A stretch of 64,000 bases of DNA, from assembly GCA_964448465.1 (NCBI GenBank), contig CAYUVY010000001.1, positions 1-64,000 on the forward strand, in the 5' to 3' direction. This DNA comes from CAYTYZ01 sp964448465. Its GTDB lineage: Bacteria > Patescibacteriota > Microgenomatia > UBA12405. Every line of letters starts with the position of its first letter. Within the stretch, counting starts at the first letter, position 1. The notes under the pieces were generated by a model that did no database searches, was not told the DNA's origin, and saw nothing but the letters and a program-made list of their open reading frames with translations. This document shows positions 35,507 through 44,035 of this stretch, piece by piece. The position numbers and the translations under genes are program-made.

Positions 35507-36294
35507 AAACCAAAAGATTCCACACCTTATCTGTCGCTATCGCCACCTACAACGAAGAAAACTTTATTGGTAGCCTACTAGACCAGATATCAAACTGGGC
35601 AGAAGAAATTATTATTGTCGATGGCTCCTCCACTGACAAAACTCAAGAAATCATCAAAAAATATTCCAAAGTAAAAGTAATCACCACCAGCAATAAACCC
35701 ATTTTTCATATTAATAAACAAATGGCCATAGATGCCTGTACACGGGATTGGGTCTTGCAGTTAGATGCCGACGAGATCCCGTCTGAAAATTTAAAAAATG
35801 AAATTGACCAGCTACTTTCCAATAAGATCATCGAAAAACAAGGCTACTGGTTAAATCGGGCCAACTATTTTTTGGGTAGGTTTCTAAAAAAAGGTGGTCA
35901 ATATCCAGATCCCACCTTGCGACTTTACCAACGGGGACTGGGCAGTCTTCCTTGCAAATCAGTGCACGAACAAGCAGTAGTCCAGGGAACCACCGGGCAC
36001 CTAAAAAATGATCTTTTACATTACGCCGACCGTTCATTTACACGTTATCTAACCAGACATAATCGTTATACTACCCTAATTTCCCAGGAAATTACTAATC
36101 CAGATTTTTTTGATTATTTTATCTTAAAACCACATCTTTGGTTTTTAACTACTTACTTCCGCCACAAAGGTTTCCAAGACGGTTTCCCCGGGTTTGTTTT
36201 TTCATTTTTTTCTGCACTCAGATTTCCAATAGCTTATGTTAAATATTGGGAAAATAAAACTACCAAACACATTCAAAGCAATGACTGGCAATAA
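35503..36294 (+). CDS. GT2 glycosyltransferase (WaaE-like)
   Basis: A 263-residue GT2 enzyme with VAIATYNEENFIGSLL, VDGSSTDKTQEI, WVLQLDADE (DADE 88-91), a Y-P-D-P-x-x-R-L-Y block and SVHEQAVVQG. FLGRFLKKGGQYPDPTLRLY is typical of the WaaE/KdtX-like subgroup. The C-terminal HKGFQDGFPGFVFSFF segment is shared with that family. It is a paralogue of the gene at 23,968. It overlaps the next GT4 by 14 bases. Confidence 0.9.
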   Translation: MKTKRFHTLSVAIATYNEENFIGSLLDQISNWAEEIIIVDGSSTDKTQEIIKKYSKVKVITTSNKPIFHINKQMAIDACTRDWVLQLDADEIPSENLKNEIDQLLSNKIIEKQGYWLNRANYFLGRFLKKGGQYPDPTLRLYQRGLGSLPCKSVHEQAVVQGTTGHLKNDLLHYADRSFTRYLTRHNRYTTLISQEITNPDFFDYFILKPHLWFLTTYFRHKGFQDGFPGFVFSFFSALRFPIAYVKYWENKTTKHIQSNDWQ

Positions 36295-37336
36295 ACAAAA
36301 AATAGTTCAAATAGTTCTACCTCCTCAAACCGATACAAGTAAATTTAGAGGTATAGGTGAATACACCCAACACCTAATTGACCACGTATCTAAACAAAAA
36401 AAATATCAACTTCTTTTGCAACATGAAATTTCACCCAAGGCAGATTTAATCCACTATCCCAGTTTAGACTTTTTTAAAACCACCTTACCTTTAATTTTTA
36501 AGCAACCAACTATTTTAACAGTTCACGACGTTATCCCGATAGAATACGCCAATCATTTCCCCGTGGGCCTTAAAGGCAAATTGGCCTGGTTATATCAAAA
36601 ACAACGCTTACAATCTGCAAATTTTATTCTTACCGACTCCCATAGCTCTAAATATAGTTTGCATAGACAAACCGGTTACCCTCTTTCTAAGATATACAAT
36701 GTTTACCTAGGTGCAGACACCAATTATCATCCGATCCAAAAACTTGAAGCCAAAAAACTAGCTCAAAATTTACACTTACCCGAGCAATTTGTTCTATATG
36801 TAGGCGATATTAATTGGAATAAAAATATACCCAACTTATTAAATGCCTGCATAAATATTTCAATACCTCTGGTTTTAGTAGGCAAAACTGCTAGTACCCC
36901 ACTAAACGAAGTGCCACATCATCCTTGGACAGAAGATATTCGATATCTCAAAATAATGCAAGAAAAATACCCCAAACTAATTCTTACCCCAGGCTACTTA
37001 GAAACAAAAACTATTAATGCCTTATACCAACTAGCCTTGTGTTATTGTCAACCTTCTTTTGCCGAAGGATTTGGCCTACCACTGCTACAGGCTATGCAGG
37101 CCGGTTGCCCCATTGCTTATAGCTACACTACCAGTTTAATTGAAATAGGTAATTATGTGGGGCAAATCTTTAATCCTGAAAAAACAAAGCAAATAGAAAA
37201 ATGTGTATTACAATACAAAAACGATCCCAAACTTCGAGAAAATTCCATCAATAGTGGTTTAATCCAAGCCCAAGCTTTCTCTTGGGAAAAAGCTGCCACA
37301 CAAACTTTAGCTGTCTATGACTTAGCTATAAAATGA
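36281..37336 (+). CDS. GT4 glycosyltransferase (mannosyltransferase-like), E-to-Q variant
   Basis: A 351-residue GT-B enzyme with RGIGEYTQHLIDHV at the N-terminal acceptor loop, TVHDVIPIEYA, YVGDINWNKNIPNLLNA in the donor half and AEGFGLPLLQAMQAG at the EX7E site. The second Glu of that motif, expected in LLEAM, is Gln here (CAG codon). Since the second Glu usually binds the donor sugar hydroxyls, activity or donor choice may be altered; many GT4 variants still work. The ATG at 36281 is preferred to one at 36236, which would overlap more of the upstream gene. It overlaps the following gene by four bases. Confidence 0.89.
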   Translation: MTGNKQKIVQIVLPPQTDTSKFRGIGEYTQHLIDHVSKQKKYQLLLQHEISPKADLIHYPSLDFFKTTLPLIFKQPTILTVHDVIPIEYANHFPVGLKGKLAWLYQKQRLQSANFILTDSHSSKYSLHRQTGYPLSKIYNVYLGADTNYHPIQKLEAKKLAQNLHLPEQFVLYVGDINWNKNIPNLLNACINISIPLVLVGKTASTPLNEVPHHPWTEDIRYLKIMQEKYPKLILTPGYLETKTINALYQLALCYCQPSFAEGFGLPLLQAMQAGCPIAYSYTTSLIEIGNYVGQIFNPEKTKQIEKCVLQYKNDPKLRENSINSGLIQAQAFSWEKAATQTLAVYDLAIK

Positions 37337-38139
37337 TTACTACCAACCATTTTTTGAGTGTTATTGTCCCTATTTATAAGCAGGAAAAAACAATTCAAGA
37401 AGACATAAGTCAAATTTTAAACACACTCTCGCTTTTACGCTACGATTTTGAACTAATTGCCGTTGTCGATGGCATTAATGTTGATAATTCCTATAAAATA
37501 TTAAAAAAAATAAACAATCCAAAACTAATTGTCACCGGATATTTACACAACAAAGGTAAGGGTAATGCTGTTCGTTTTGGTATGGCCAAATCCAAAGGTG
37601 ACTATGTCGCCTTTATTGATTCTGGTATGGATATCGACCCCAACGGTATCTCCATGCTTATAGAACACCTTGAGTGGTATAAAGCCGATATTATCATTGC
37701 CTCCAAAAATCATCCAGCCTCTATGGTTGTCTATCCTCTACAACGTAAGATTTTGAGTCTAATTGTTCAGACTTATATGCGCTTGTTCTTAGGTCTAAAG
37801 ATTACCGATTCCCAAGCAGGACTAAAATTATTTAAACGAAAGGTTTTAGTCGCAGTTTTACCAAGGCTGCTAGTAAAAAATTTTGCTATAGATCTGGAAA
37901 TATTAAGTGTGGCAAAATACTTGGGCTTTGACAAAATTTACGAAGCCCCTATTAAACTTAAATATGACTTTAAACCACTTACTCATTCCTCCACAAACTT
38001 AAAGGCTATCAAGCAGTTTGCTATCGACGCCTTAGCAATTTTTTATCGTATATATATTAAGCGCTACTATCGTGATAATAATTATCGGCAGTGGGTTTTT
38101 GATCCTGAACTAAAAATGCGCGTCAATACTGGCCAATGA
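37333..38139 (+). CDS. GT2 glycosyltransferase, polyprenyl-phosphate sugar transferase (DPM1-like)
   Basis: A 268-residue soluble GT2 enzyme. Motifs: VIVPIYKQEKTIQED, VVDGINVDNS, NKGKGNAVRFGMAKS, FIDSGMDIDPNGI in place of the usual D-A-D-G, and TDSQAGLKLFKRKV, which marks the DPM1/DPG class. The metal site has Asp-Ser-Gly-x-Asp, a modest variant. It would load a sugar on polyprenyl phosphate for the many GT-C enzymes here. ATGA overlaps at both ends tie it to its neighbours. Confidence 0.88.
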   Translation: MITTNHFLSVIVPIYKQEKTIQEDISQILNTLSLLRYDFELIAVVDGINVDNSYKILKKINNPKLIVTGYLHNKGKGNAVRFGMAKSKGDYVAFIDSGMDIDPNGISMLIEHLEWYKADIIIASKNHPASMVVYPLQRKILSLIVQTYMRLFLGLKITDSQAGLKLFKRKVLVAVLPRLLVKNFAIDLEILSVAKYLGFDKIYEAPIKLKYDFKPLTHSSTNLKAIKQFAIDALAIFYRIYIKRYYRDNNYRQWVFDPELKMRVNTGQ

Positions 38140-39119
38140 CACCTGTACCAATTTTTACTATCATTATTGCCGGTCGTAGTCACAATAAACTATTAGACCA
38201 AACTATCTCTGCTTTAAATAAACAAACCTGTAAATCCTATGAGGTAATTATTATTTTAGACAAAGATATAGATTCTACCCAAAGAGAACAAGTTATTCCT
38301 GCCTTTAAGCGCAACCTTGGAGCAAAAAGAGCCAAAGGGGAAATACTTGCGTTTTTAGACGACGACTCCTATCCGGATCCATTGTGGCTAACAAACGCTC
38401 TAACGATCTTTAGTACTAACGCACAAACTCTTGCTCTGGGTGGACCAAGCCTTACCCCTCCAGAAAACAACATCCTTCAACAAGCCAGCGGTTTAATCTA
38501 TTCCAGCTTTTTAGGTTCGGGTGGAGCAGGGGACTATCGCAATTTAATTAAACCCGAAAGATATGTAGACGATTATCCAACTGTCAATTTTTTTATTCGC
38601 AAAAAAATATTTAACCAACTTGGTGGCTTTGACACCAAACATTGGCCAGGAGAAGATACCTTACTTTGTCGAAAACTAATCAAATATCAAGCAAATTCCA
38701 TCTTATATTCTCCTTTGCCCATTGTTTACCACCACCGTCGACCAATTGGACTAAGTTTACTAAAACAAATTAGTCGTTACGGCCAACACCGAGGTTTTTT
38801 TGCCAAAATATATCCCGAAAATAGCCTTAAACTTGGCTACCTTATACCGCCAATATTTACACTATATATCCTAAGTTTATTTTTCTTTCATACCAAAATA
38901 TATCTTACCCCCTTGCTTGCCTACGCCTCGCTAGTTCTTGTTAATTTCTTTTTGCAAATCAAAAATAATCTTTGGGCCAATCTGGTTTCCAACTTATTTA
39001 TCCCCTTAGTTCACCTTACCTACGGGTTATTTTTTCTAAAAGGCTTTTTGTTTACCAAAGATTTATTAAGTCAGCCACACACCCTTAATACCAAGACTGG
39101 TCAATATCAAGGTGGATAA
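38136..39119 (+). CDS. GT2 glycosyltransferase with C-terminal membrane helices
   Basis: A 327-residue GT2 enzyme: FTIIIAGRSHNKLLDQTI, a short connecting loop, NLGAKRAKGEILAFLDDDSY (metal site DDD), GGPSLTPPE, FFIRKKIFNQLGGFD and GEDTLLCRKL. After residue 230 there are two to three hydrophobic segments, so the enzyme is membrane-anchored. This domain order resembles membrane-bound succinoglycan-type or Pgf-type transferases. It is the last gene of the second run; 15 bases and a -10 box separate it from the radical SAM gene. Confidence 0.88.
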   Translation: MTPVPIFTIIIAGRSHNKLLDQTISALNKQTCKSYEVIIILDKDIDSTQREQVIPAFKRNLGAKRAKGEILAFLDDDSYPDPLWLTNALTIFSTNAQTLALGGPSLTPPENNILQQASGLIYSSFLGSGGAGDYRNLIKPERYVDDYPTVNFFIRKKIFNQLGGFDTKHWPGEDTLLCRKLIKYQANSILYSPLPIVYHHRRPIGLSLLKQISRYGQHRGFFAKIYPENSLKLGYLIPPIFTLYILSLFFFHTKIYLTPLLAYASLVLVNFFLQIKNNLWANLVSNLFIPLVHLTYGLFFLKGFLFTKDLLSQPHTLNTKTGQYQGG

Positions 39120-39127
39120 GGTATACT
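39098..39127 (+). promoter_or_regulatory. Promoter of the radical SAM gene
   Basis: TGGTCA (39098-39103, a weak -35) and TATACT (39122-39127), 18 bases apart; the -10 ends seven bases before the ATG at 39135. The -35 lies in the end of the upstream gene and the stop codon falls between the two boxes. Confidence 0.5.
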
Positions 39128-39134
39128 GGAATTC

Positions 39135-40652
39135 ATGTCTAAGAAAAAACTATCCATAGCTATTTCTTACCCCCCTCTAGAAACCAACAAAGGCACAGCC
39201 TTTTTATCCCAAAATCGCCAGTTTCAATGGACAAATACAGGAAATTGTATATATCCAGTAATCCCAGCTTATGCCGCTAGTTTGTTAGAAAGAGAAGGCT
39301 ACCAGGTTTATTGGGACGACGCTATTGCCGAAAAACTCAGCAAAGATCAATGGCTCAAACGGATATTAGAATTAAAGCCAGACGTCATTGCCATTGAGTC
39401 CAAAACACCTACTATCAAATGGTACTGGCAAGTTATCGATGAACTACGCACCTACCAAACTAAATCCTGGCAACCCACCATAGTCTTGCTTGGTGATCAT
39501 CTTACGGCTCTTCCCCAAGAATCCCTAGAAAATTGCTCTGTAGACCTGGTAATCACTGGTGGCGACTATGATTTTATGTTGCTAAATCTAATGAACAACT
39601 TGGATCACGGAGAAACCTTAGAACCTGGTATCTGGTACAGGGATGGTAAAACTATAAAAAACACCGGTCCATATGCTTTAAAACACCACAATCTCGACAG
39701 CTTGCCTTTTATTAACCGAGATCTAACTAAATGGGAACTTTATGCCTACAACAATGGCAATTATAAATACACTCCAGCCACCTATATGATGACCGGACGC
39801 GACTGCTGGTGGGGTAAGTGTACCTTTTGCTCTTGGACCACTATTTTCCCCGGTAAGGCATTTCGGTTTTTTACTCCCAAGCGTACTCTTGCCGAAGTAA
39901 AACACGTGGTCGACAATTATAGTATCCGCGAGATTTTTGATGACGCCGGTACTCTCACTCCGGGCGCCTGGATTCATGAATTTACCAAAGGACTAATATC
40001 ATCAGGTCTACACCAAAAGGTTCGTTATGGAGCCAATATGCGCTTTAATGCTGTTGGTGAAAAAGAGTACCAAACCATGGGTGAAGCCCGATTTAGATTT
40101 ATGCTCTATGGCCTAGAATCTAGTAATCAAAAGACTTTAGATCTACTTGAGAAAGGTACCAAAACCGAGGACGCCAGAAAGTCCCTAACTTTAGCCAAAA
40201 AATACGGTATGGAACCACACTTAACTATCATGATTGGTTATCCTTGGGAAACTCGTCAAGATGCCCTAAATACTCTAGAAGAAGCCCGAAGCTTATTTCG
40301 AGACTGCCTGGCCGATTCTATGCAAGCCACCATTGTCATACCCTATCCTGGTACACCGCTATTTAAACAATGCCAAGAAAATAATTGGCTTTTAACCAAC
40401 GATTGGAACGATTATGATATGCGCCAAGCTATCATGAAATGCGACATGGGCACAGAAGAATTAAAAGCCATGGTTCAGAGTTTATTCAAAGGGGTGCTTA
40501 CACCAAAATTCTTAACCAAAAAGATTAGTTCTATTCGCAGCGTAGATGACGTTAAGCATCTGGGTAGCTATGCCTATAAGTTTATTAAAAAACTGAAGGA
40601 TTTCCCAGTCTACAATGCCAACACTCTCGGTAGTCATACCCACGCTCAATAG
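39135..40652 (+). CDS. B12-binding-type radical SAM protein with CX4CX2C cluster motif
   Basis: A 505-residue protein with the B12-type radical SAM layout: an N-terminal Rossmann-like cobalamin-binding-type domain (about 1-170, VIPAYAASLLEREGYQVYWDD, DVIAIESKTPT), lacking the DxHxxG base-off motif; then a radical SAM barrel starting GRDCWWGKCTFCSW. The Cys residues are 224, 229 and 232, spacing CX4CX2C rather than the usual CX3CX2C. FDDAGTLTPG, RYGANMRFN and FMLYGLESSNQ match later strands of the barrel. Such enzymes methylate unreactive carbons or do other rearrangements; the substrate is unknown. A role in glycan or lipid tailoring is inferred from context. It overlaps the next gene by 38 bases. 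Confidence 0.87.
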   Translation: MSKKKLSIAISYPPLETNKGTAFLSQNRQFQWTNTGNCIYPVIPAYAASLLEREGYQVYWDDAIAEKLSKDQWLKRILELKPDVIAIESKTPTIKWYWQVIDELRTYQTKSWQPTIVLLGDHLTALPQESLENCSVDLVITGGDYDFMLLNLMNNLDHGETLEPGIWYRDGKTIKNTGPYALKHHNLDSLPFINRDLTKWELYAYNNGNYKYTPATYMMTGRDCWWGKCTFCSWTTIFPGKAFRFFTPKRTLAEVKHVVDNYSIREIFDDAGTLTPGAWIHEFTKGLISSGLHQKVRYGANMRFNAVGEKEYQTMGEARFRFMLYGLESSNQKTLDLLEKGTKTEDARKSLTLAKKYGMEPHLTIMIGYPWETRQDALNTLEEARSLFRDCLADSMQATIVIPYPGTPLFKQCQENNWLLTNDWNDYDMRQAIMKCDMGTEELKAMVQSLFKGVLTPKFLTKKISSIRSVDDVKHLGSYAYKFIKKLKDFPVYNANTLGSHTHAQ

Positions 40653-41622
40653 TCAAAATACTCTTGCCCTTTGTCTAGACAGCCTTTTTAAGCAAAAATA
40701 TAGGAACCTGGAGTTAATCATCTGCGACGGAGGCTCTCTTGACCAAACACTTTTAATAGCCAAAAAATATCATGCAATTATCCTAAAAAATACTCTCAAA
40801 ACTGCCGAAGCCGGCAAAGCTCTGGGCCTAAAAAAGGCCACCGGTAAATATGTATTATTGCTAGATTCCGACAATATTTTACCAAATTCCAATTGGCTAG
40901 ATGAGTTAATAAAACCACTAGACGGCGACCTGGTAGCTATAGGAAGTGAACCCTGGGCTTTTACTTATCGCCCAAAGGCAGGTTTTATCGAGCGTTACAG
41001 TGCCTTAATAGGGGCCAATGATCCATATGCCTGGTTTACCCACAAACTAGACAAAATAAATTATTTAAGTAACACTTGGCCACACCCTGAGCTCATAAAT
41101 GAAGAAAATTCCCAATACTTGACTCTAAAACTAACTAAAAATAAAATTATCCCCACGATAGGAGCCAATGGCACAATTTTCCGCACGAACTTCCTAAAAA
41201 AGCACAGCAATAAAGACTTTTTGTTTGATATAGATATTATTAATCAGGCTGTAAACAAACAAGATTTACTATTTATAAAAACGAAAAATAGCATTATTCA
41301 TACTTATTGCGAGTCGTCTGTTAAAAAATTTATACGTAAACAGACCCGTAGAATGCTAGATTACTACCAATACCAAGCAGTACGCCAGACTTCTTGGCAA
41401 ACCACTTCCACCTCCCCAGACAATCTGCTCTTTACTTTATATAGCATATTATTTTTACCTGCACTTGGTACCTGTCTGTATGGTTATTTCAAAAAGCCAG
41501 ACAGAGCTTGGTTTTTTCATCCATTAGCTTGTTTTCTTAGCGCTTGGATTTACATTTCTAAATATATACAAAACAAGTTGGGCTTACTAAAATATCAAAA
41601 TAGGTTAAACTGGTCACAATGA
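40615..41622 (+). CDS. GT2 glycosyltransferase
   Basis: A 335-residue GT2 enzyme: LSVVIPTLNSQNTLALCL, ICDGGSLDQTLLIA, TAEAGKALGLKKATGKYVLL, the metal site LLDSDNILP, and TIGANGTIFRTNFL. Two hydrophobic segments near the C-terminus (about 270-325) suggest membrane attachment. The ATG at 40615 lies 38 bases inside the radical SAM gene; it is kept because the conserved first strand starts right at residue 4. ATGA overlaps the next gene. Confidence 0.88.
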   Translation: MPTLSVVIPTLNSQNTLALCLDSLFKQKYRNLELIICDGGSLDQTLLIAKKYHAIILKNTLKTAEAGKALGLKKATGKYVLLLDSDNILPNSNWLDELIKPLDGDLVAIGSEPWAFTYRPKAGFIERYSALIGANDPYAWFTHKLDKINYLSNTWPHPELINEENSQYLTLKLTKNKIIPTIGANGTIFRTNFLKKHSNKDFLFDIDIINQAVNKQDLLFIKTKNSIIHTYCESSVKKFIRKQTRRMLDYYQYQAVRQTSWQTTSTSPDNLLFTLYSILFLPALGTCLYGYFKKPDRAWFFHPLACFLSAWIYISKYIQNKLGLLKYQNRLNWSQ

Positions 41623-42608
41623 AAATAAGTATACTTTTAACTACATACAACGGAGCAAGCTGTATCAAAGAAACAGTTGACAGTCTCTTAAAACAAAACT
41701 ATAAAAATTACGAAATAATAGCTCACGACAATAGCTCTAAGGACAACACCGTTGGGATCTTAAAATCCTATAAAAATCCCAAGATTAAGATATATATTAA
41801 CAAAATTAATTTGGGATACCCCAAAAATCTCGAAGGTGCACGACAAAAGGCTACTGGAGACATTTTGTTCCTCATGGGACAAGACGACTTGCTTGCAGAT
41901 GGGGTATTGCAAAAAATCAATGACACCTTCCAAGCTAACCCAGAGATAGGAGCAATAAGTAGACCTTACTACTGGTTTAACCAATCATCACTTAGACCAG
42001 TACGGGCAAAACCCTATCTTTCCCTAGAAAAAGATATTCTACTAAATTACAAATCCAACCTCAGCGACATATTTTGCTTAATAGACAGTCTAGACCAACT
42101 TTCTGGATTAGCCTATCGACGCAAGTTTATGACCTCTGGATTCCATCCCGACATATTCCCTTGTCACATCTATCCTTTTTTGGAAATCTTTAAAAAACAC
42201 CCCGTAGTATTCCAAGGTGAATACACCATTGCCGTACGTATCCAAACCAGTCAATCTCGTTGGCTCAAGTCAACCTACGAAAAATCACCAATATTAAGCT
42301 GGGTTGAAATGATAAAAAATACATTTAGGGAGCATAAATTTATAAAATTACAAAAAAATATAATAGAAAATTTTGTTGCAAAAAATTACGTTGGCTTAGT
42401 GCAAATTAGAAATTACGGATCATATATTTACCTCCTAAGAGAGGCATATTACCTAATTAAATTTCGACCACGAAACATCTTAGAGCCTAAATTTTGGTTT
42501 TATTTTCTTATGTGTGCTTTAACTCCAAGAAAAATACTTATTGCCATAACCGATTGGTACAAAGATCACCTACTTTCAAAAACAATACACATTAAAACTA
42601 TTTCATAA
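41619..42608 (+). CDS. GT2 glycosyltransferase
   Basis: A 329-residue GT2 enzyme: ISILLTTYNGASCIKETV, AHDNSSKDNT, NLGYPKNLEGARQKATGD and the metal site MGQDD (QDD 88-90). The catalytic domain of about 220 residues is followed by a basic helical tail with a hydrophobic stretch near residues 290-310. Donor and acceptor are unknown. It starts on the end of the previous gene and finishes ten bases before the next. Confidence 0.87.
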   Translation: MKISILLTTYNGASCIKETVDSLLKQNYKNYEIIAHDNSSKDNTVGILKSYKNPKIKIYINKINLGYPKNLEGARQKATGDILFLMGQDDLLADGVLQKINDTFQANPEIGAISRPYYWFNQSSLRPVRAKPYLSLEKDILLNYKSNLSDIFCLIDSLDQLSGLAYRRKFMTSGFHPDIFPCHIYPFLEIFKKHPVVFQGEYTIAVRIQTSQSRWLKSTYEKSPILSWVEMIKNTFREHKFIKLQKNIIENFVAKNYVGLVQIRNYGSYIYLLREAYYLIKFRPRNILEPKFWFYFLMCALTPRKILIAITDWYKDHLLSKTIHIKTIS

Positions 42609-42618
42609 ATAAACATCC

Positions 42619-43590
42619 ATGGCTAAAAATACACATAGCAAGGTAACTGTCATCATACCTGCCAGAAACTCCGAAACAACCATAGAACAAACAATATTGT
42701 CTTTAAACAAGCAATCTAAATATTTTGGAGAGCTTATCATCGTAGACAACGCATCCACAGATAATACCCTGAAAATTATAAAACAAACAGTTGAGAAAAT
42801 AAATACAAACATACTGGTAACAATTATTAATCACCCCAAAGACAAAGGACTTTCCGAAAGTTACAACGAAGCCATAAAAATATCTAAGGGTACAATAATC
42901 GTAACTTTACATTCTGACATTTTACTAGAGAAAGACGCTCTCGTCTTGTTAACAAAGCCACTATTAGAAAATAGTAATGTCCTAGCCACCACACATCAGG
43001 TCATCCACCCTCTCAAAATTTGGCTAAACTATAATTTTTGGCAAAAGTCACTTTTTTCCAGACACCTTGGAAAAACGTTATCTGGAATGGATGGAAAGTT
43101 TGATGGTTTTAACAAAAAAGCAATAATTGAAGTGGGATTGTTTGATTCTACATCTTTCCGTACGGCAGGTGAGGACAGTGATATCGTAAACAGATTAAAG
43201 AAAATAGGGGAGATAATCTATACCAAGGCAACCATCGTCCACATGCATACATATAGTAAAAACTTTAATTTGAATGATTTAATTTATAAGCACGCACAAT
43301 ATGCAGAAGCACAAGGTACTTTACTAAGAAAACATGGACCCGTTGGTTTCAAATATATATTAATAGTTTACTTTAGAGAAATACTTATCCTCTCTTTGCT
43401 AATACCATATTTTAGAATAATTTCCTTGGTCCTAATATTAATATACTCATTTTTGTATACAAAAAATACATATATTTACGAACACAAAAATCCGAGAATA
43501 ATTATTCTTCCGTTTGTAAACGTATTCCTACTTTTTGTAAGCTTGATATTTACAATCAGAGGCTACTTGCGAAATAAGCAAACTATTTAA
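42619..43590 (+). CDS. GT2 glycosyltransferase with C-terminal membrane segments
   Basis: A 323-residue GT2 enzyme: VTVIIPARNSETTIEQTI, VDNASTDNTL, KGLSESYNEAIKISKG, LHSDILLEKDAL (metal site HSD), SGMDGKFDGFNKKAII and RTAGEDSDIVNRL. The last 90 residues contain two to three hydrophobic segments. It closes the 11.7-43.6 kb run and its stop overlaps the convergent epimerase gene by eight bases, leaving no room for a separate terminator. Confidence 0.88.
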   Translation: MAKNTHSKVTVIIPARNSETTIEQTILSLNKQSKYFGELIIVDNASTDNTLKIIKQTVEKINTNILVTIINHPKDKGLSESYNEAIKISKGTIIVTLHSDILLEKDALVLLTKPLLENSNVLATTHQVIHPLKIWLNYNFWQKSLFSRHLGKTLSGMDGKFDGFNKKAIIEVGLFDSTSFRTAGEDSDIVNRLKKIGEIIYTKATIVHMHTYSKNFNLNDLIYKHAQYAEAQGTLLRKHGPVGFKYILIVYFREILILSLLIPYFRIISLVLILIYSFLYTKNTYIYEHKNPRIIILPFVNVFLLFVSLIFTIRGYLRNKQTI

Positions 43591-44035
43591 ATTTTATTGA
43601 CCAATCGTAGGGAATTTCAGTATTATTTATTGGATCTAGTCTAATAATCTCCTCGGGATCATGGGGTAAAGTTGCGCAATTAGCTACTATAGCCACAGGA
43701 GAGCTTATTCCTTTAAATCCATTCCAAACCCCAGTAGGAATTGTTACCAAACTATAGTTTTCGGAACCTAAAAATATTTCTTGGACTTCTCCTTTGGTCT
43801 TAGAATTTTCTCTTGGATCATACAAAACTAGCTTGATCATTCCTGAAACAACGGCATAATTTAAAGTCATCAATTTGTGCAAGTGCCAACCCTTAACTAC
43901 CCCAGGGTAAACAGTTGAAAAATATATTTCTCCAAACTTAATAAAATCAGGATCGTCTGATCTTAACATGGGGTAAATAGCCCCTCTTTCGTCCGGTCGC
44001 TTTGTTAATTGTTTAATCCTTACTCCTTCAATCAT
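43583..44035 (-). CDS. RmlC-like sugar epimerase (cupin)
   Basis: A 150-residue cupin of the dTDP-4-dehydrorhamnose 3,5-epimerase family, shorter than RmlC itself (about 180). GVVKGWHLHK (His51, His53) is in the place of the RmlC active-site His, followed by NYAVVSGMIKLVLYDPR and IPTGVWNGFKGISSP. In a CDP-3,6-dideoxyhexose cassette the expected role is C-5 epimerisation of the 4-keto intermediate, as in CDP-ascarylose synthesis; this is inference from gene order. It is the last gene of a five-gene minus-strand operon, overlapping the reductase by eight bases. Confidence 0.85.
   Translation of the reverse strand: MIEGVRIKQLTKRPDERGAIYPMLRSDDPDFIKFGEIYFSTVYPGVVKGWHLHKLMTLNYAVVSGMIKLVLYDPRENSKTKGEVQEIFLGSENYSLVTIPTGVWNGFKGISSPVAIVANCATLPHDPEEIIRLDPINNTEIPYDWSIKFK

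Noticed and set aside
39135..40652. Radical SAM protein as a RiPP maturase.
   Set aside because: CWWG resembles one RiPP-associated group, but no precursor-peptide gene or peptide-recognition domain is seen nearby.
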